Part shown: one piece after another, positions 45,801 to 54,805 of the stretch
Layout: each line of letters opens with the position of its first letter
How positions within the stretch are numbered: position 1 is the stretch's first letter
The notes under the pieces: generated by a model
What the model was told of the DNA's origin: nothing
What the model saw: the letters and a program-made list of their open reading frames with translations, nothing else
The model's database searches: none
Position numbers and translations under genes: made by a program
Assembly (NCBI GenBank): GCA_965153455.1
Contig: OZ234501.1
Coordinates: 6,758,001 to 6,822,000 of the forward strand
Direction: 5' to 3'
DNA from: Sphagnum compactum
Lineage: Eukaryota; Bryophyta; Sphagnopsida; Sphagnales
Length of the DNA stretch: 64,000 bases

Positions 45801-48098
45801 TTCATTCTAGCCACGGATGTCCTCGGGTACCTGCTGGCCGACCCCACACACGGGGTAGAGGGCCTTTCTCTCCCGAAGGGCGGTCTCATTAGAGACCAGA
45901 CCTTCGCAGACGACACGGCTCTCTACCTCAGAGGAACTCCCTCCAACCTCGACAAGGCTCAAAGCGTCCTAGATCTATTCTGCGCAGCCTCAGGCGCGAA
46001 GATTAACTGGCACAAGTCGGCGGCCATATGGGCAAGCAACAATGAGCGGACTTGGCAATGGGGAACCGATGTAGGACTCAAATGGGTCCCGGATGGAGAA
46101 GGTATCAGATACCTCGGAGTTCAGGTTGGCTCACATCTTCCGGCAGAAGCCAACTTTGACAAGATGATGATGGCCTTGAAAAGCAAGCTGATAAGCTGGA
46201 GCCACAGCCGATTATCCCTGGCCGGAAGGATCCTGGTTGCCAACCAGGTCCTCCTGGCCTCCATGTGGTACATCGCCGCGTGTTGGAACCCCAACCCCCG
46301 GATGATCACGCAGATCAGAGGAGTGGTTAGGAATTTCATTTGGGGCGGCAAGGACGCCCCAGCACGCGCCAAAGTCAAATGGGCCACGCTAACGCTACCG
46401 ACCTCCCAAGGGGGGCTGGGAATCATTGATCCCAAGGCCCAATCCGAGGCCCTACTGGCCAAACTGCTCATCAGGGGGCTAGCCTCGGGAGGTGAACCCT
46501 GGAAGGAGCTCATCCGGCACAAGGCCGACCAGACCCGGCTCCCCGTCCATAGCAAAGGTCCCAACACTCCGGACATGAACTGGATCTTTGCCGCTCCGAA
46601 GGTCAAGAGGGTTCCTTGCTCTATGTGGAAGAGCATTATCGGCGCCTGGATGCACGTGAGACCCGGCCTCACCAAGACGGAACCATCCAACATGGCGGAA
46701 ATATTCAGACAACCGATATTCGGCAACCCTCTAATCCTAAATGAGAGCGGAACTCCGCTAGGCCTGGGCAGCTCGAGGGACGGAAGCGCCTTTGCGAGAG
46801 CCGGTCACTCACGGACAAAGGACCTCTGGAACTCGGAAGCGCAAACCTGGAAAAGCCTCGCAGAGCTCGGAATGAGTTACCATGTCTCAAACAGGGAACG
46901 CAAAGAAGCCATCATAGCCAGCATACCGTGGAGCCTTTCGGAAAGCCTCAACACCCCGAAGGAAGGAGACTGGGTAAGCAACCCCACCCCCCTCTCAGGG
47001 GCCCCTCTCGACTGGATCTACTTCGTGCTCAGCGCAACGCCGGGTCAAGCCAAAGCGGTCGAATTCAAAAAAAGCGCTCAAAGCGGACGCATCCAGGCCT
47101 CCACGAATCAGACCATCACCATCGCCACCGGAAATCTCCTTCCGGTCAGGATTATGGCACAAGACAGTCCCAGATCCCACTTCAAAATCGCAAGAGAACT
47201 GAAGAACCCCAACAAGAAGACCCCGATCTTCTGGATTTTCGAAACCGGCTTCATCCAAGACCTCCCCTGGGACTCGGGGGAATGGCGCTGGCATCCCTCC
47301 CCGCCGCTCGGGGACGCGCCTTTCTTCGGATACACCGCCAAGAGAGGCTACATCAATGCCAGGAGTCCTGTGACCACCCCGCACATAATCTCGTTAATTC
47401 AAAGCCTCAATCTCCGAAACACAACAACGTCACAAGCCATCGCCAGATTATGGCACAACGCTCGCCCAAGGAAAACGAGCACCCTCATCTGGCTCACCCT
47501 CAACCAGGGCCTTCCGGTGGGCTCCTGGCTCAAAATCATGGGTCTCCCCTCGCAATGCAAGGTGTGTAACTCGGGCGCCGAGGAGACCCCGCAACACTGC
47601 CTTCTTGACTGTCCAAAAGCTCAAACCGCCTAGAAAGCTTATGAGCGCGTCTGGACCGAATGGAAAACCAACCAAAATTTAGAGATCTCTTGGCCCTTCG
47701 TTCTCATCGGAGAAGCCGTCCTGGAAAACGAAAATGACCCCCCTGGCCTCCTCGCGTATCACGCAGGTGGCTTCACTTATCCCCGTCAGCCCCTCGACAT
47801 TCTTCGGAGCTTCGTCCTCTACTTTCTCTGGTCGGAAAGTTGTAGAAAGCACTTCGATGATCAATACTCCCCTCGCAAAATCTTGCTAGACGCCTGGGCG
47901 GCGACGGTGGAAGTCGGTATGGCCACCTAGAAGGCTATTAGATCTCACCGTCACACCAAGGATCCCGACATTCAGCTTAGCATTGAGCTTACTTTTAGGA
48001 AAGAATGGCTTCACCTGAACATTCTCGGGACGGACAATGCCACCATCCGGTGGCACTACCTCCCCCCCCTGTACTTTCTCCATTTATCTAATGATTGA
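42794..48098 (+). pseudogene. LINE B ORF2: endonuclease and reverse transcriptase, split by a solo LTR
   Basis: Coding parts are 42794-43904 and 44851-48098, 1,453 codons once the LTR and one target copy are left out. APE endonuclease: LASLNVRGIRRD, LLIQEHHLG, VVVGGDFNHLEE (about 43250-43275), SDHSPL. Reverse transcriptase: KGKAPNHDGIPMEFF, ITLIPKSGDRAKLNNWRPIT, LLLDFEKAFDRIEW, RQGCPLAPYLFILATD, catalytic QTFADDTALYLRG (about 45900-45920). The C-terminal part carries a zf-RVT motif, CKVCNSGAEETPQHCLLDC (47556-47612). In-frame stops are TAG 43703 (before AKWLEGSL), TAG 47631 (before KAYERVW) and TAG 47928 (before KAIRSH). Each fits a single transition from CAG or TGG. The catalytic residues are otherwise intact. 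It starts at ATG 42794, overlapping the end of ORF1. Confidence 0.93.
43905..44845 (+). mobile_element. Solo LTR C (941 bp) inside LINE B ORF2
   Basis: Flanked by GGAAC at 43900-43904 and 44846-44850. It begins TGTCGCAACC and ends GAGTGCGATA, short imperfect inverted termini (canonical TG...CA with one C-to-T change at the end). Removing it with one GGAAC restores ORF2 as KLAEHFQATVERNRHITAAN. It contains many GGGAGTC/GACTCCC words, including a hairpin CCCGGGAGT-CGA-ACTCCCGGG at 44240-44260. TATA-like sequences occur at 43962 and 44148. There is no internal region and no second LTR, so it is a solo LTR left by recombination. Confidence 0.93.
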
Positions 48099-48134
48099 AG
48101 GGGCTGCTGCCTCCCTCCCCGCAAGGGGTTCACC

Positions 48135-48148
48135 CTGCAGCTCACCAC
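48135..48148. repeat. Target-site duplication of LINE B, right copy
   Basis: CTGCAGCTCACCAC, identical to 39781-39794. It marks the exact 3' end of LINE B. Confidence 0.9.
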
Positions 48149-48636
48149 GGAGGCTACATCCAAATGGCACATTTTCTTGGGACTCCCGAAATGGAGTCCC
48201 GAAACTGTCCCGGCGGGACTCCCGGAACTTTGAACGGTCATAACTCCCGATTCCGAAGTCTGATCGCAACGAGGTTTGAACCAAAGTTGTAGCCCTCGTT
48301 GAGATCTTTCCAACGCCATGTCGCACGCCCTCAGGCGACGTCGGGAAAGGGTCGATTCCCGACTTTTAGTGGTCGGGAGTCAAACTGTCAGTTTGACTCC
48401 CGGCCTTTCTTTTGCCCATAACTTGGGCTGCAGATGTCCGAATGGCCAATGCGAGGCCATTTTCGATATCTACGTTTCAAGACCTTTCCAATGACACAAA
48501 GAACACCTCAATGCGAGGTGTTTTGGGCCTTACTGTCGAGCTCTGAACATTCGGGAGTCCCGGAGGACTCCAAGTCTCCAACTTTTCCAAGTGTTGGGCT
48601 TCACCCCCCACACTTGGACAAAGTGGGGTTGCGACA
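48149..48636 (-). mobile_element. Solo LTR A, right part
   Basis: The 488-bp remainder of LTR A, reverse orientation, ending GGTTGCGACA before CTTAG (48637-48641). It aligns with the inverse of LTR C, for example TCCAAATGGC, CGGGACTCCC, GATTCCCGACTTTTAGTGGTCGGGAGTCAAA and CCCATAACTTG. Total LTR A length is 821 bp, so it is shorter than C (941) and D (916). Confidence 0.9.
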
Positions 48637-49700
48637 CTTAGATAAAGCCTCATCCAAAAAATGCGTGACAAAGTCCTGAAAACCCATTAGCACACCCAAA
48701 ATGTGTAAACCATCTAGACCAAAGTGTCGCATTGAAAATTTTCTCTGTCTGAAAGGATCCTTAATGAATTCCAAAGCTTGCATTTTGACACTTTAACCCT
48801 AAGCCCAACTAGGGCTAACTATCAAAAGGTGGTTAAAAGTAAGGACAATCTCGTTCATAGGGCGCGCAATGTGGGTATCGTTTGCTAGGGATGGAAAAAC
48901 ACAGCTAGGGGCTCGCACAATGGTCTGTAGGAAGGTTCAATAATGGGCCGAGGCAAATAATGGACCTGCTCAGGGGTCACCTTACCTTGTGCCTAAAGAT
49001 GACTCAATAATGGTGACCCCCTCCTTGTGTTGCCCGTGCTGGTAGTAAAAAGAAGAATGAACACCAAAAAACAATTTGTTTACCATAAGTCCCTCGACAT
49101 CTCAAAGCTTTATAAAAATAACAACTTGAAAAACATTATTAAAAGCATTTTCAATGTCAACTTGCATCACGACCCAATCAAGGTGTGATTGAGGAGGGTT
49201 TTGATGCCAAAAGGGATGGCCTCACAACCTCTAAGGGTCCATACTTTAAATTGATGGGGGAATAGATGTTTTTACAACGGCCCTCAAAGTTGGAAGACAA
49301 TGGAGTGACTAATAAGCTGAAAAAACACTTCACCTACGACAATAAGACGAAAACCTTTAGTGTCCTTTGCCATTGCCAAACATTTGTTAGCCCCCAAAAA
49401 CTAAGGCCATTGACTTAAGGATATCACCACGGACAATAGCAACTATAACCTGGAATAATTTTGAAAACCCTAATGATGGGTCCTATGGTATGAAACATCT
49501 CGAGAGGTGTTCATAAATCATCCTAAATAGCCCACCCAAAGACAAATGGGGAACAACAGTTAAAGCCTGCGTAAACAAAATCCTATCCAGGACAAAGGTT
49601 ATTAAGGCTATTAGTTAAACATAAGGAAAGGGACATGGTCTAATGGAACGGGGTGTAACTGATGCAAAGTTGCAATGGTGCCCTCTGAGGGAATGGCTGG
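48637..49700 (-). pseudogene. Old LINE reverse-transcriptase relic, middle part
   Basis: Reading the minus strand from 49700: AIPSEGTIATLHQLHPVPLD, then FTQALTVVPHLSLGGLFRMIYEH, then VVMQVDIENAFNNVFQ (about 49120-49175). A decayed TRQGDPLGG-like block follows near 49030, then LANDTHIARPMNE (48850-48894). It ends LALVGLRVKVSKCKLW, DGLHILGVLMGFQDFVTHFLDEALSK at 48642. The catalytic Asp-Asp is Asn-Asp here. Several frameshifts and stops are present. The family differs from LINE B and from the 21-25 kb LINE. Confidence 0.8.
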
Positions 49701-50616
49701 TGATGTAACCCCAAGCTCTTTGATAGACTCAATTGTGAATCCAAAATGAAGACAACAGAAGGATAAAGAGCTGGGGTATACTCCTTGGCTTGCAGCACTT
49801 CGAGGGTAGAGGGGCGTGCTGGAGCTCCGGGATGGGGACTAGGACGAGTGATAAGCGGGTCAATTATTCACAAGAACATGCACAAACCAAATAACAAGTT
49901 GGTTAGTGCATAATTGGAGCACTTTTGGTGCACGGACAAACCACGTGCAAACATGGACTCAAAAGACTCACCACAGCCCGAACTTGGGGGAAACCACTAC
50001 CTTCCCCCTTATAGTATTATTTATGTCTGGCCATGGGTCCTGCACCCAAATGTCATTTTATCCCGGGACTCCCAAGTTGGGAGTCCCAAAATTCTCGAAA
50101 TTGAAACTCCCGCAACTTTGGAGGCCCATGACTTTCAATGAAAACCTCCGATTGAGGTGAGGTCTGAAAAAAAGTTGTAACCCTCGTTGAGAATTTTCCA
50201 AAGTTATGTGGCATGCCACCTGCACACATGTAAATCAGGGCGATTCCTGACTTTTAATGTTTAGGAGTCAAATTGGCAGTTTGACTCCGAGCCCTTCTTT
50301 TGGCCATAACTTATGTTTGATGTACCCAAACGGGTCATGCGAGCCCATTTTAAACATCTAAGTTCCAAGAGCTTTTCAATGGTATAAATAATTCTTCAAT
50401 CCAATAAGTTTTGTCCCCTGCAATTGCCCTCTAAAATTCGGGAGTCCATTGGGACTCTAACTCCCAAAGTGGGAACTCACTTCGGAGTGTGGGAATTCAT
50501 TACCTCACACTCTCCTACACTCCCGGGAGCATGAAATGTGATTCCCAAGCTTCACTATTGGTTCGCACCTTCGCAAGCCCTTGCCTTGGTCGCGAGCCCA
50601 AGCTGGGGTTGCGACA
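49701..50616 (-). mobile_element. Solo LTR D (916 bp) inside the old relic
   Basis: Flanked by GCTGG at 49696-49700 and 50617-50621, beginning TGATGTAACC and ending GGTTGCGACA. It aligns along its length with the inverse of LTR C. Removing it joins TMTPA to AIPSEGTIATL in one frame, confirming the exact boundaries. It is in the same orientation as LTR A but has its own target duplication, so the two are not the paired ends of one element. Confidence 0.92.
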
Positions 50617-50717
50617 GCTGGAGTCATGGTTTGAAAAGCCCTGACAGCACGACTGTATTCTCCGACTTTATTTTTAAATAACCATCGACAAAAACAAGTG
50701 ATCGAAGAATCGTCCAA
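50617..50717 (-). pseudogene. Old LINE reverse-transcriptase relic, N-terminal piece
   Basis: The minus strand reads ITCFCRWLFKNKVGEYSRAVRAFQTMTPA up to the GCTGG target. It continues in frame on the other side of LTR D. Further upstream (50720-50900) the frame is no longer recognisable. Confidence 0.65.
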
Positions 50718-51339
50718 AGAGCGGTGGGAACATGGAACATAGGAGGCATGAAAGGACTCGTTTTGAAGAAAAGACTAATCGCCCGTCAAAACCTTATAAA
50801 GCAAGCAGAAACCTTTTGCTGATCTGAACGACCTCCTCAAATATAACACAAACGACAACGTTGTAACAAAAGAAGAAGGAATCATGCTAACTCATCCATT
50901 GGATCTCAAATAATTTTGTCAAGGGATGAGCGAAAAGCTTGCCTAACCTTGTCTTGAATGGTTCGAAGGATCTTATGAAACAAACGAAGGCACATGAAAC
51001 GAGTTTCAAACAACCCCAAAATGAAACTAGATTGAATTTCAAACCAACCCAAAAAACAAGGGGAATAAAATCAAGGTGTAGCACAAGAAGGGAGGACACC
51101 TACAAATATAAAACAACCCAACTAACTTGGGCAATGAGTTTGGCATGACGATGGGCACTTTTGACATGCTTCAAAAGGCCGCCTGAGATGTAAAGGCCAA
51201 AGCAATGTGGACAAAAGGGCATGTTGAACACAAAGAGGGAATTATACAAAACTTTATATATATATATATAATTTTAAAAATTAATTAATTGATTTAAAAT
51301 AAAATAATTAATTAATTAATTAAAAATAATAAATAAAAA
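50718..51339. other. Spacer; possible further LINE debris
   Basis: The plus strand at about 50726-50820 can be read TWNIGGMKGLVLKKRLIARQ, which weakly resembles the start of an APE endonuclease, but the match is too short to call. A (TA)n run lies at 51254-51272, followed by ATTAATTA repeats. Confidence 0.3.
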
Positions 51340-51486
51340 CTAGGAAGGAAAAGCCCACCCGCTGCTCCCCCGCGCCCCCAAAACTGCCCTGCCATCGCAA
51401 GAACGCACCAGCTAAGCAAAAGCCCCAAAAAAAGAAAAGGAAAAAAAAAAGAGAAGGGGACACTTTACTGCCGTTGCAGGAATGTG

Positions 51487-51760
51487 TCAACGATGGCGGG
51501 CCAGACCAGACCGTTGTTGCAGGAGCGCAACAACGATGCACGCCCCATTGCTGCCACTACGCTCCCCGTTTGTCTCAGATAATTCATAGCCAGGCACGAT
51601 CAGAAGCTCCTCCTGCATTGCGGCAATGAGCTGGTGTGGAGGATCATTCATTGACTGCAGTTCGGACACCACGCCAGAAGCAGCTTCAGCTTCTTGCGTG
51701 CTGCTACAGAAAGCAGACTTGGGTAAGTAAGTCCCTCCCTCCACGCAAAAATAAAATATT
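51487..51760 (-). pseudogene. Unrecognised GC-rich coding-like fragment
   Basis: An island of normal codon composition in AT-rich DNA. The minus strand reads STQEAEAASGVVSELQSMND then PPHQLIAAMQEELLIVPGYE, LSETNGERSGSNGACIVVA. TTTCTGTAG just before it could be a splice acceptor. I do not recognise the family. It could be one exon of a gene, a captured gene fragment in a transposon, or chance. Confidence 0.3.
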
Positions 51761-54750
51761 ATTTTGTGTGATGAAATGACATAGCTAAACGAATTAATAG
51801 TTAAACGTAGGTACAGAAAAACCTTTGATGAATTGCAAAAGATGTGTATTGTGAGCATGTTGGGGGTGCGGGGAGGGCGGGGGCCCAGTGGCTGAAGAAC
51901 TTAGCCGTCATGAAAAAGAACAAGTTGCTAACACCTGCTTTGAAAAAATCATGTAAATGGCTCGATTTCGAACCCAATCGAATATATTCAAACAAAATAA
52001 AATGGAGACAAGATATTATTTATTCTACGGGCTTTGTTTGTTGCCTTGGCTTTTGGCCCACATTGTCACTTGTCAGTCCTTTGAAAATCATGTTACACAT
52101 CTGTCCTGCGTCGTCATGGAAATCGGAATCCCGATTTTGGGTCAAAACTCGCCCCTCCCCCCCTACCCTCCTTCTTTCCGAACCCTTATTTCATGCCCCC
52201 CGTACCCCCCTTCTTTCTGAACCCTTATTTCATGGGTAGAACAACTAAGGTGTTGCGTGTTTCTTTTTTTTGAAAATTTCTAGTGAAATTACCACCCATT
52301 GAGTCATGGGCTAATTGTGAAGCATGTAGAACAGCATGCATGAAATTATTTAATAAACCCAACTTGTTAAATGTTTTTTTTTTAATTTTAAAAAACCAAT
52401 CTCTCTCAAGTTGCTAGCAATCTACACCAAATTCAAGATACCAATGGACACTTGCCACACTCCAAAACTAGATTTCTTTACAAAGCAAAATCTTACCCCC
52501 CCCTCCACTCCCTCCTTAATCGTCTGAATCTTCATATATACTTCAGGAGGACTTTTCCAAAATCTCGGCTTCAACGAGAGGAGCCAACACATTTGGTCGA
52601 ACATCGAGACATCAACATTGACCCAAAGAATTTTCAACATTTGGCTCATTCCTTTTGTGGATGATGGCCAATCCACCTACTTGACAAATTTGGAAAATAA
52701 ATTTAAAATTTAAAAATTAAAAAAAAAAAAAAACCCAAAGTGGTACAAATTATTTTCCCAAAGTGTACAATCTTAGCATTCTCTTTTTTTTTCTTTTCCT
52801 AAGCTTGAAAAGTATTAAAATGTGCAAAACCCTTAACCATTTTGTTGGGTAAGCTTTGCAACCCCACCACACAATGGTCAAGGGCGTATTCATTATCTAA
52901 TAATGTAAAGGATTTTGCTTCATTTTCTTGAAAAATAATTATGAAGTTTTTTTTAAGAAATGTTGATTACATTTTTGAGAAAATAATAATTATGTGAAAT
53001 TATGAATAGGAGATAGGGGTATTTAAATAATTAAGACCTTGGACGAAATTTCTATTTCTACGATTTAATAAAGAACCTTCAAGAATAGCATTATTATTTT
53101 TTTGAAATCCTTTAGGATTTTATTATGAAGCAACTTTGGCAACTTACTTTTTTGGTTACAAGTTAGCCCATCAATGGTGTGGATTTATTAAAGTTGTCCA
53201 TAAAATGAGCCTTCCTTCATTTTTTTTCACCCTAAAACCCCCTCTTTCCACTAGTGTGTTTTTTTGGAAATTTTTGTTTCGAAGCCAAAGTGGTGGTCAT
53301 CCCTAGGAAGATTTAGCCAAATCTGGCTATAAATAAATAAAATAAAGTAAAATAATATTTTAATCATCATTCTATGTTTTTGGCTACACAATAAAAACCA
53401 AGTATATGAATTTGGCTTCTAGTGATTGAAAGCACCCAAAATCACTTTTTTGAATTTCATTGAAACTAATTTTCAAATGTTGAATTTGAACTTTTATTGC
53501 ACATGATTTGAAATATTTGTTAAATAATTGTATTGACAACTACAATATAAACAATATTAAAACTTGATCTAAACCTTGTTTTATCACCAATGTGTTATGC
53601 CAATGGTTATTCATTAGGTTCTCAATTTGCTTCCCAAGTTATTAATAAGTTCCCAATGTGTTCCTAATAACACACTTTATCTCATATCTTTTGCTCAAAG
53701 TTCTCCTCTTGCAATCCATATAGATAGTCCAAATGAGAAAACTTCAATATATCTACTTTTGGATTGTCCCAACTTTGATCAATTTTAATTTTTCTCGCTA
53801 TGGGCCAATCAAAGAGGCCCACCACCCCCAAAAAAAAGAGTAAATTGAACTTGGGGTTCAACATGTGTGTTTTTTTTGTTTTCTAAGAGCCAAAATTTGA
53901 CAAAGCTTTTTGAAAATTTGCCATTTTTTTCTATTGTTTAGATGGAAGAGTTAACATTTGTGATATTTCACCATAACAATATCTCAAATAATATAAATAA
54001 TTATTTCACAAAAAAATTTGAGCATTTGAAAATAATAAAAACTTGTGGATGTTCCCTAAAATGTCAATTGTTAACATCTTTTGTCAAATTGCCTTGACAT
54101 TTTAAGTCTTTCTAGCCCTTTTTTTGGTTGGCAAACCAACCCCAATCTTTTGTAATTTGGCAAATGAACAATAATGCTTCCTTTAAAGTTGAAACCCAAA
54201 ACTCTTTTTCTTTACAAATTTTTCTTCCTTTATTCGTTTCACAATATTAGGATGTCAATTTAAAACCCCATCTTTTCACACATGTGACTAACTTATAGTG
54301 CGATTTTCAACTTTGAACCATTGTTGGGCTTTTTACCCATGAAACTTTAAGAACCTTATGAAGAACCCATAAAGAAAGTTCATTAAGTAAATGCAAATGC
54401 ATCCGGTTGTGTGGTTTCACACATAATTGAAACCAACACGAGTCCAATTCTTTGAAACAAAAATTTTGGTTCCAATTCTGAAAATGAAACCTCGTATTGG
54501 TCTAGTTCTGAAAATCAAACCCAATTGAAATCAGCGATTAAGTGCCAATTAACCCCTAGTTAGTCCTCTCAACTCTAGTTAGTTTTTTTCAAACCTTTTT
54601 TTCTAGAAATTTCAATTACGGTTTCGATTCCACGCGTAGGTATATAGAACCTAGGACCCCATTCTAGGTCTGGTTTTTAGAATTATCCAATGAACTAATT
54701 TCAAGTCCAAAACAAGTTCCAGAAATCAAACCCAAACCCAATTCCAGTTT
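51760..54750. other. AT-rich intergenic DNA with small repeats
   Basis: No gene seen. An approximately 37-bp unit containing CTTCTTTC(C/T)GAACCCTTATTTCATG occurs twice at about 52163-52234. A block near 53320-53400 (GCCAAATCTGGCTATAAATAA, GGCTACACAATAAAA) may belong to the AT-rich repeat family at 25 and 37 kb. Confidence 0.45.
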
Positions 54751-54756
54751 GGTTTT

Positions 54757-54805
54757 TACTAGGGTTTAGGGTTTAGGACCCAGGTTTAGGGTTTAGGGTT
54801 TAGGC
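54757..54805 (+). repeat. Short interstitial telomere-like tract (TTTAGGG)
   Basis: Two groups of GGTTTAGGGTTTAGG separated by ACCCAGG. This is the plant-type telomere unit. It is too short to be a telomere end, and is likely a repair scar or chance expansion. Confidence 0.7.

Larger units (their letters stand above)
39795..48134 (+). mobile_element. LINE B: L1-like retrotransposon, about 7.4 kb, inserted in LTR A
   Basis: A GC-rich non-LTR retrotransposon, about 7,394 bp without the nested LTR, flanked by a perfect 14-bp duplication. It holds ORF1 (DUF4283-like plus zinc knuckle) and ORF2 (APE endonuclease, reverse transcriptase, zf-RVT). The two ORFs overlap by 8 nt (ATGTCTGA). There are no frameshifts in about 7.1 kb of coding sequence from 40018 on, only five in-frame stops and one LTR insertion, so it is fairly young compared with the relic around it. 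Its first bases (AGTATTCTCTGCGGCTCGCCAC) nearly repeat the LTR bases just before them. There is no poly(A) at the 3' end, which finishes GCAAGGGGTTCAC. It is defective and has no intact partner in this window. Confidence 0.93.

Noticed and set aside
40810-47930. Programmed read-through or RNA editing at the LINE B stops
   Set aside because: The stops are at unrelated sites, fit simple transitions, and the ORF is also broken by an LTR. Decay is the simpler explanation.
39448-50616. One long LTR retrotransposon with LTR A and LTR D as its two ends
   Set aside because: Each LTR has its own perfect 5-bp target duplication, and the sequence between them is the reverse-transcriptase relic they both interrupt.
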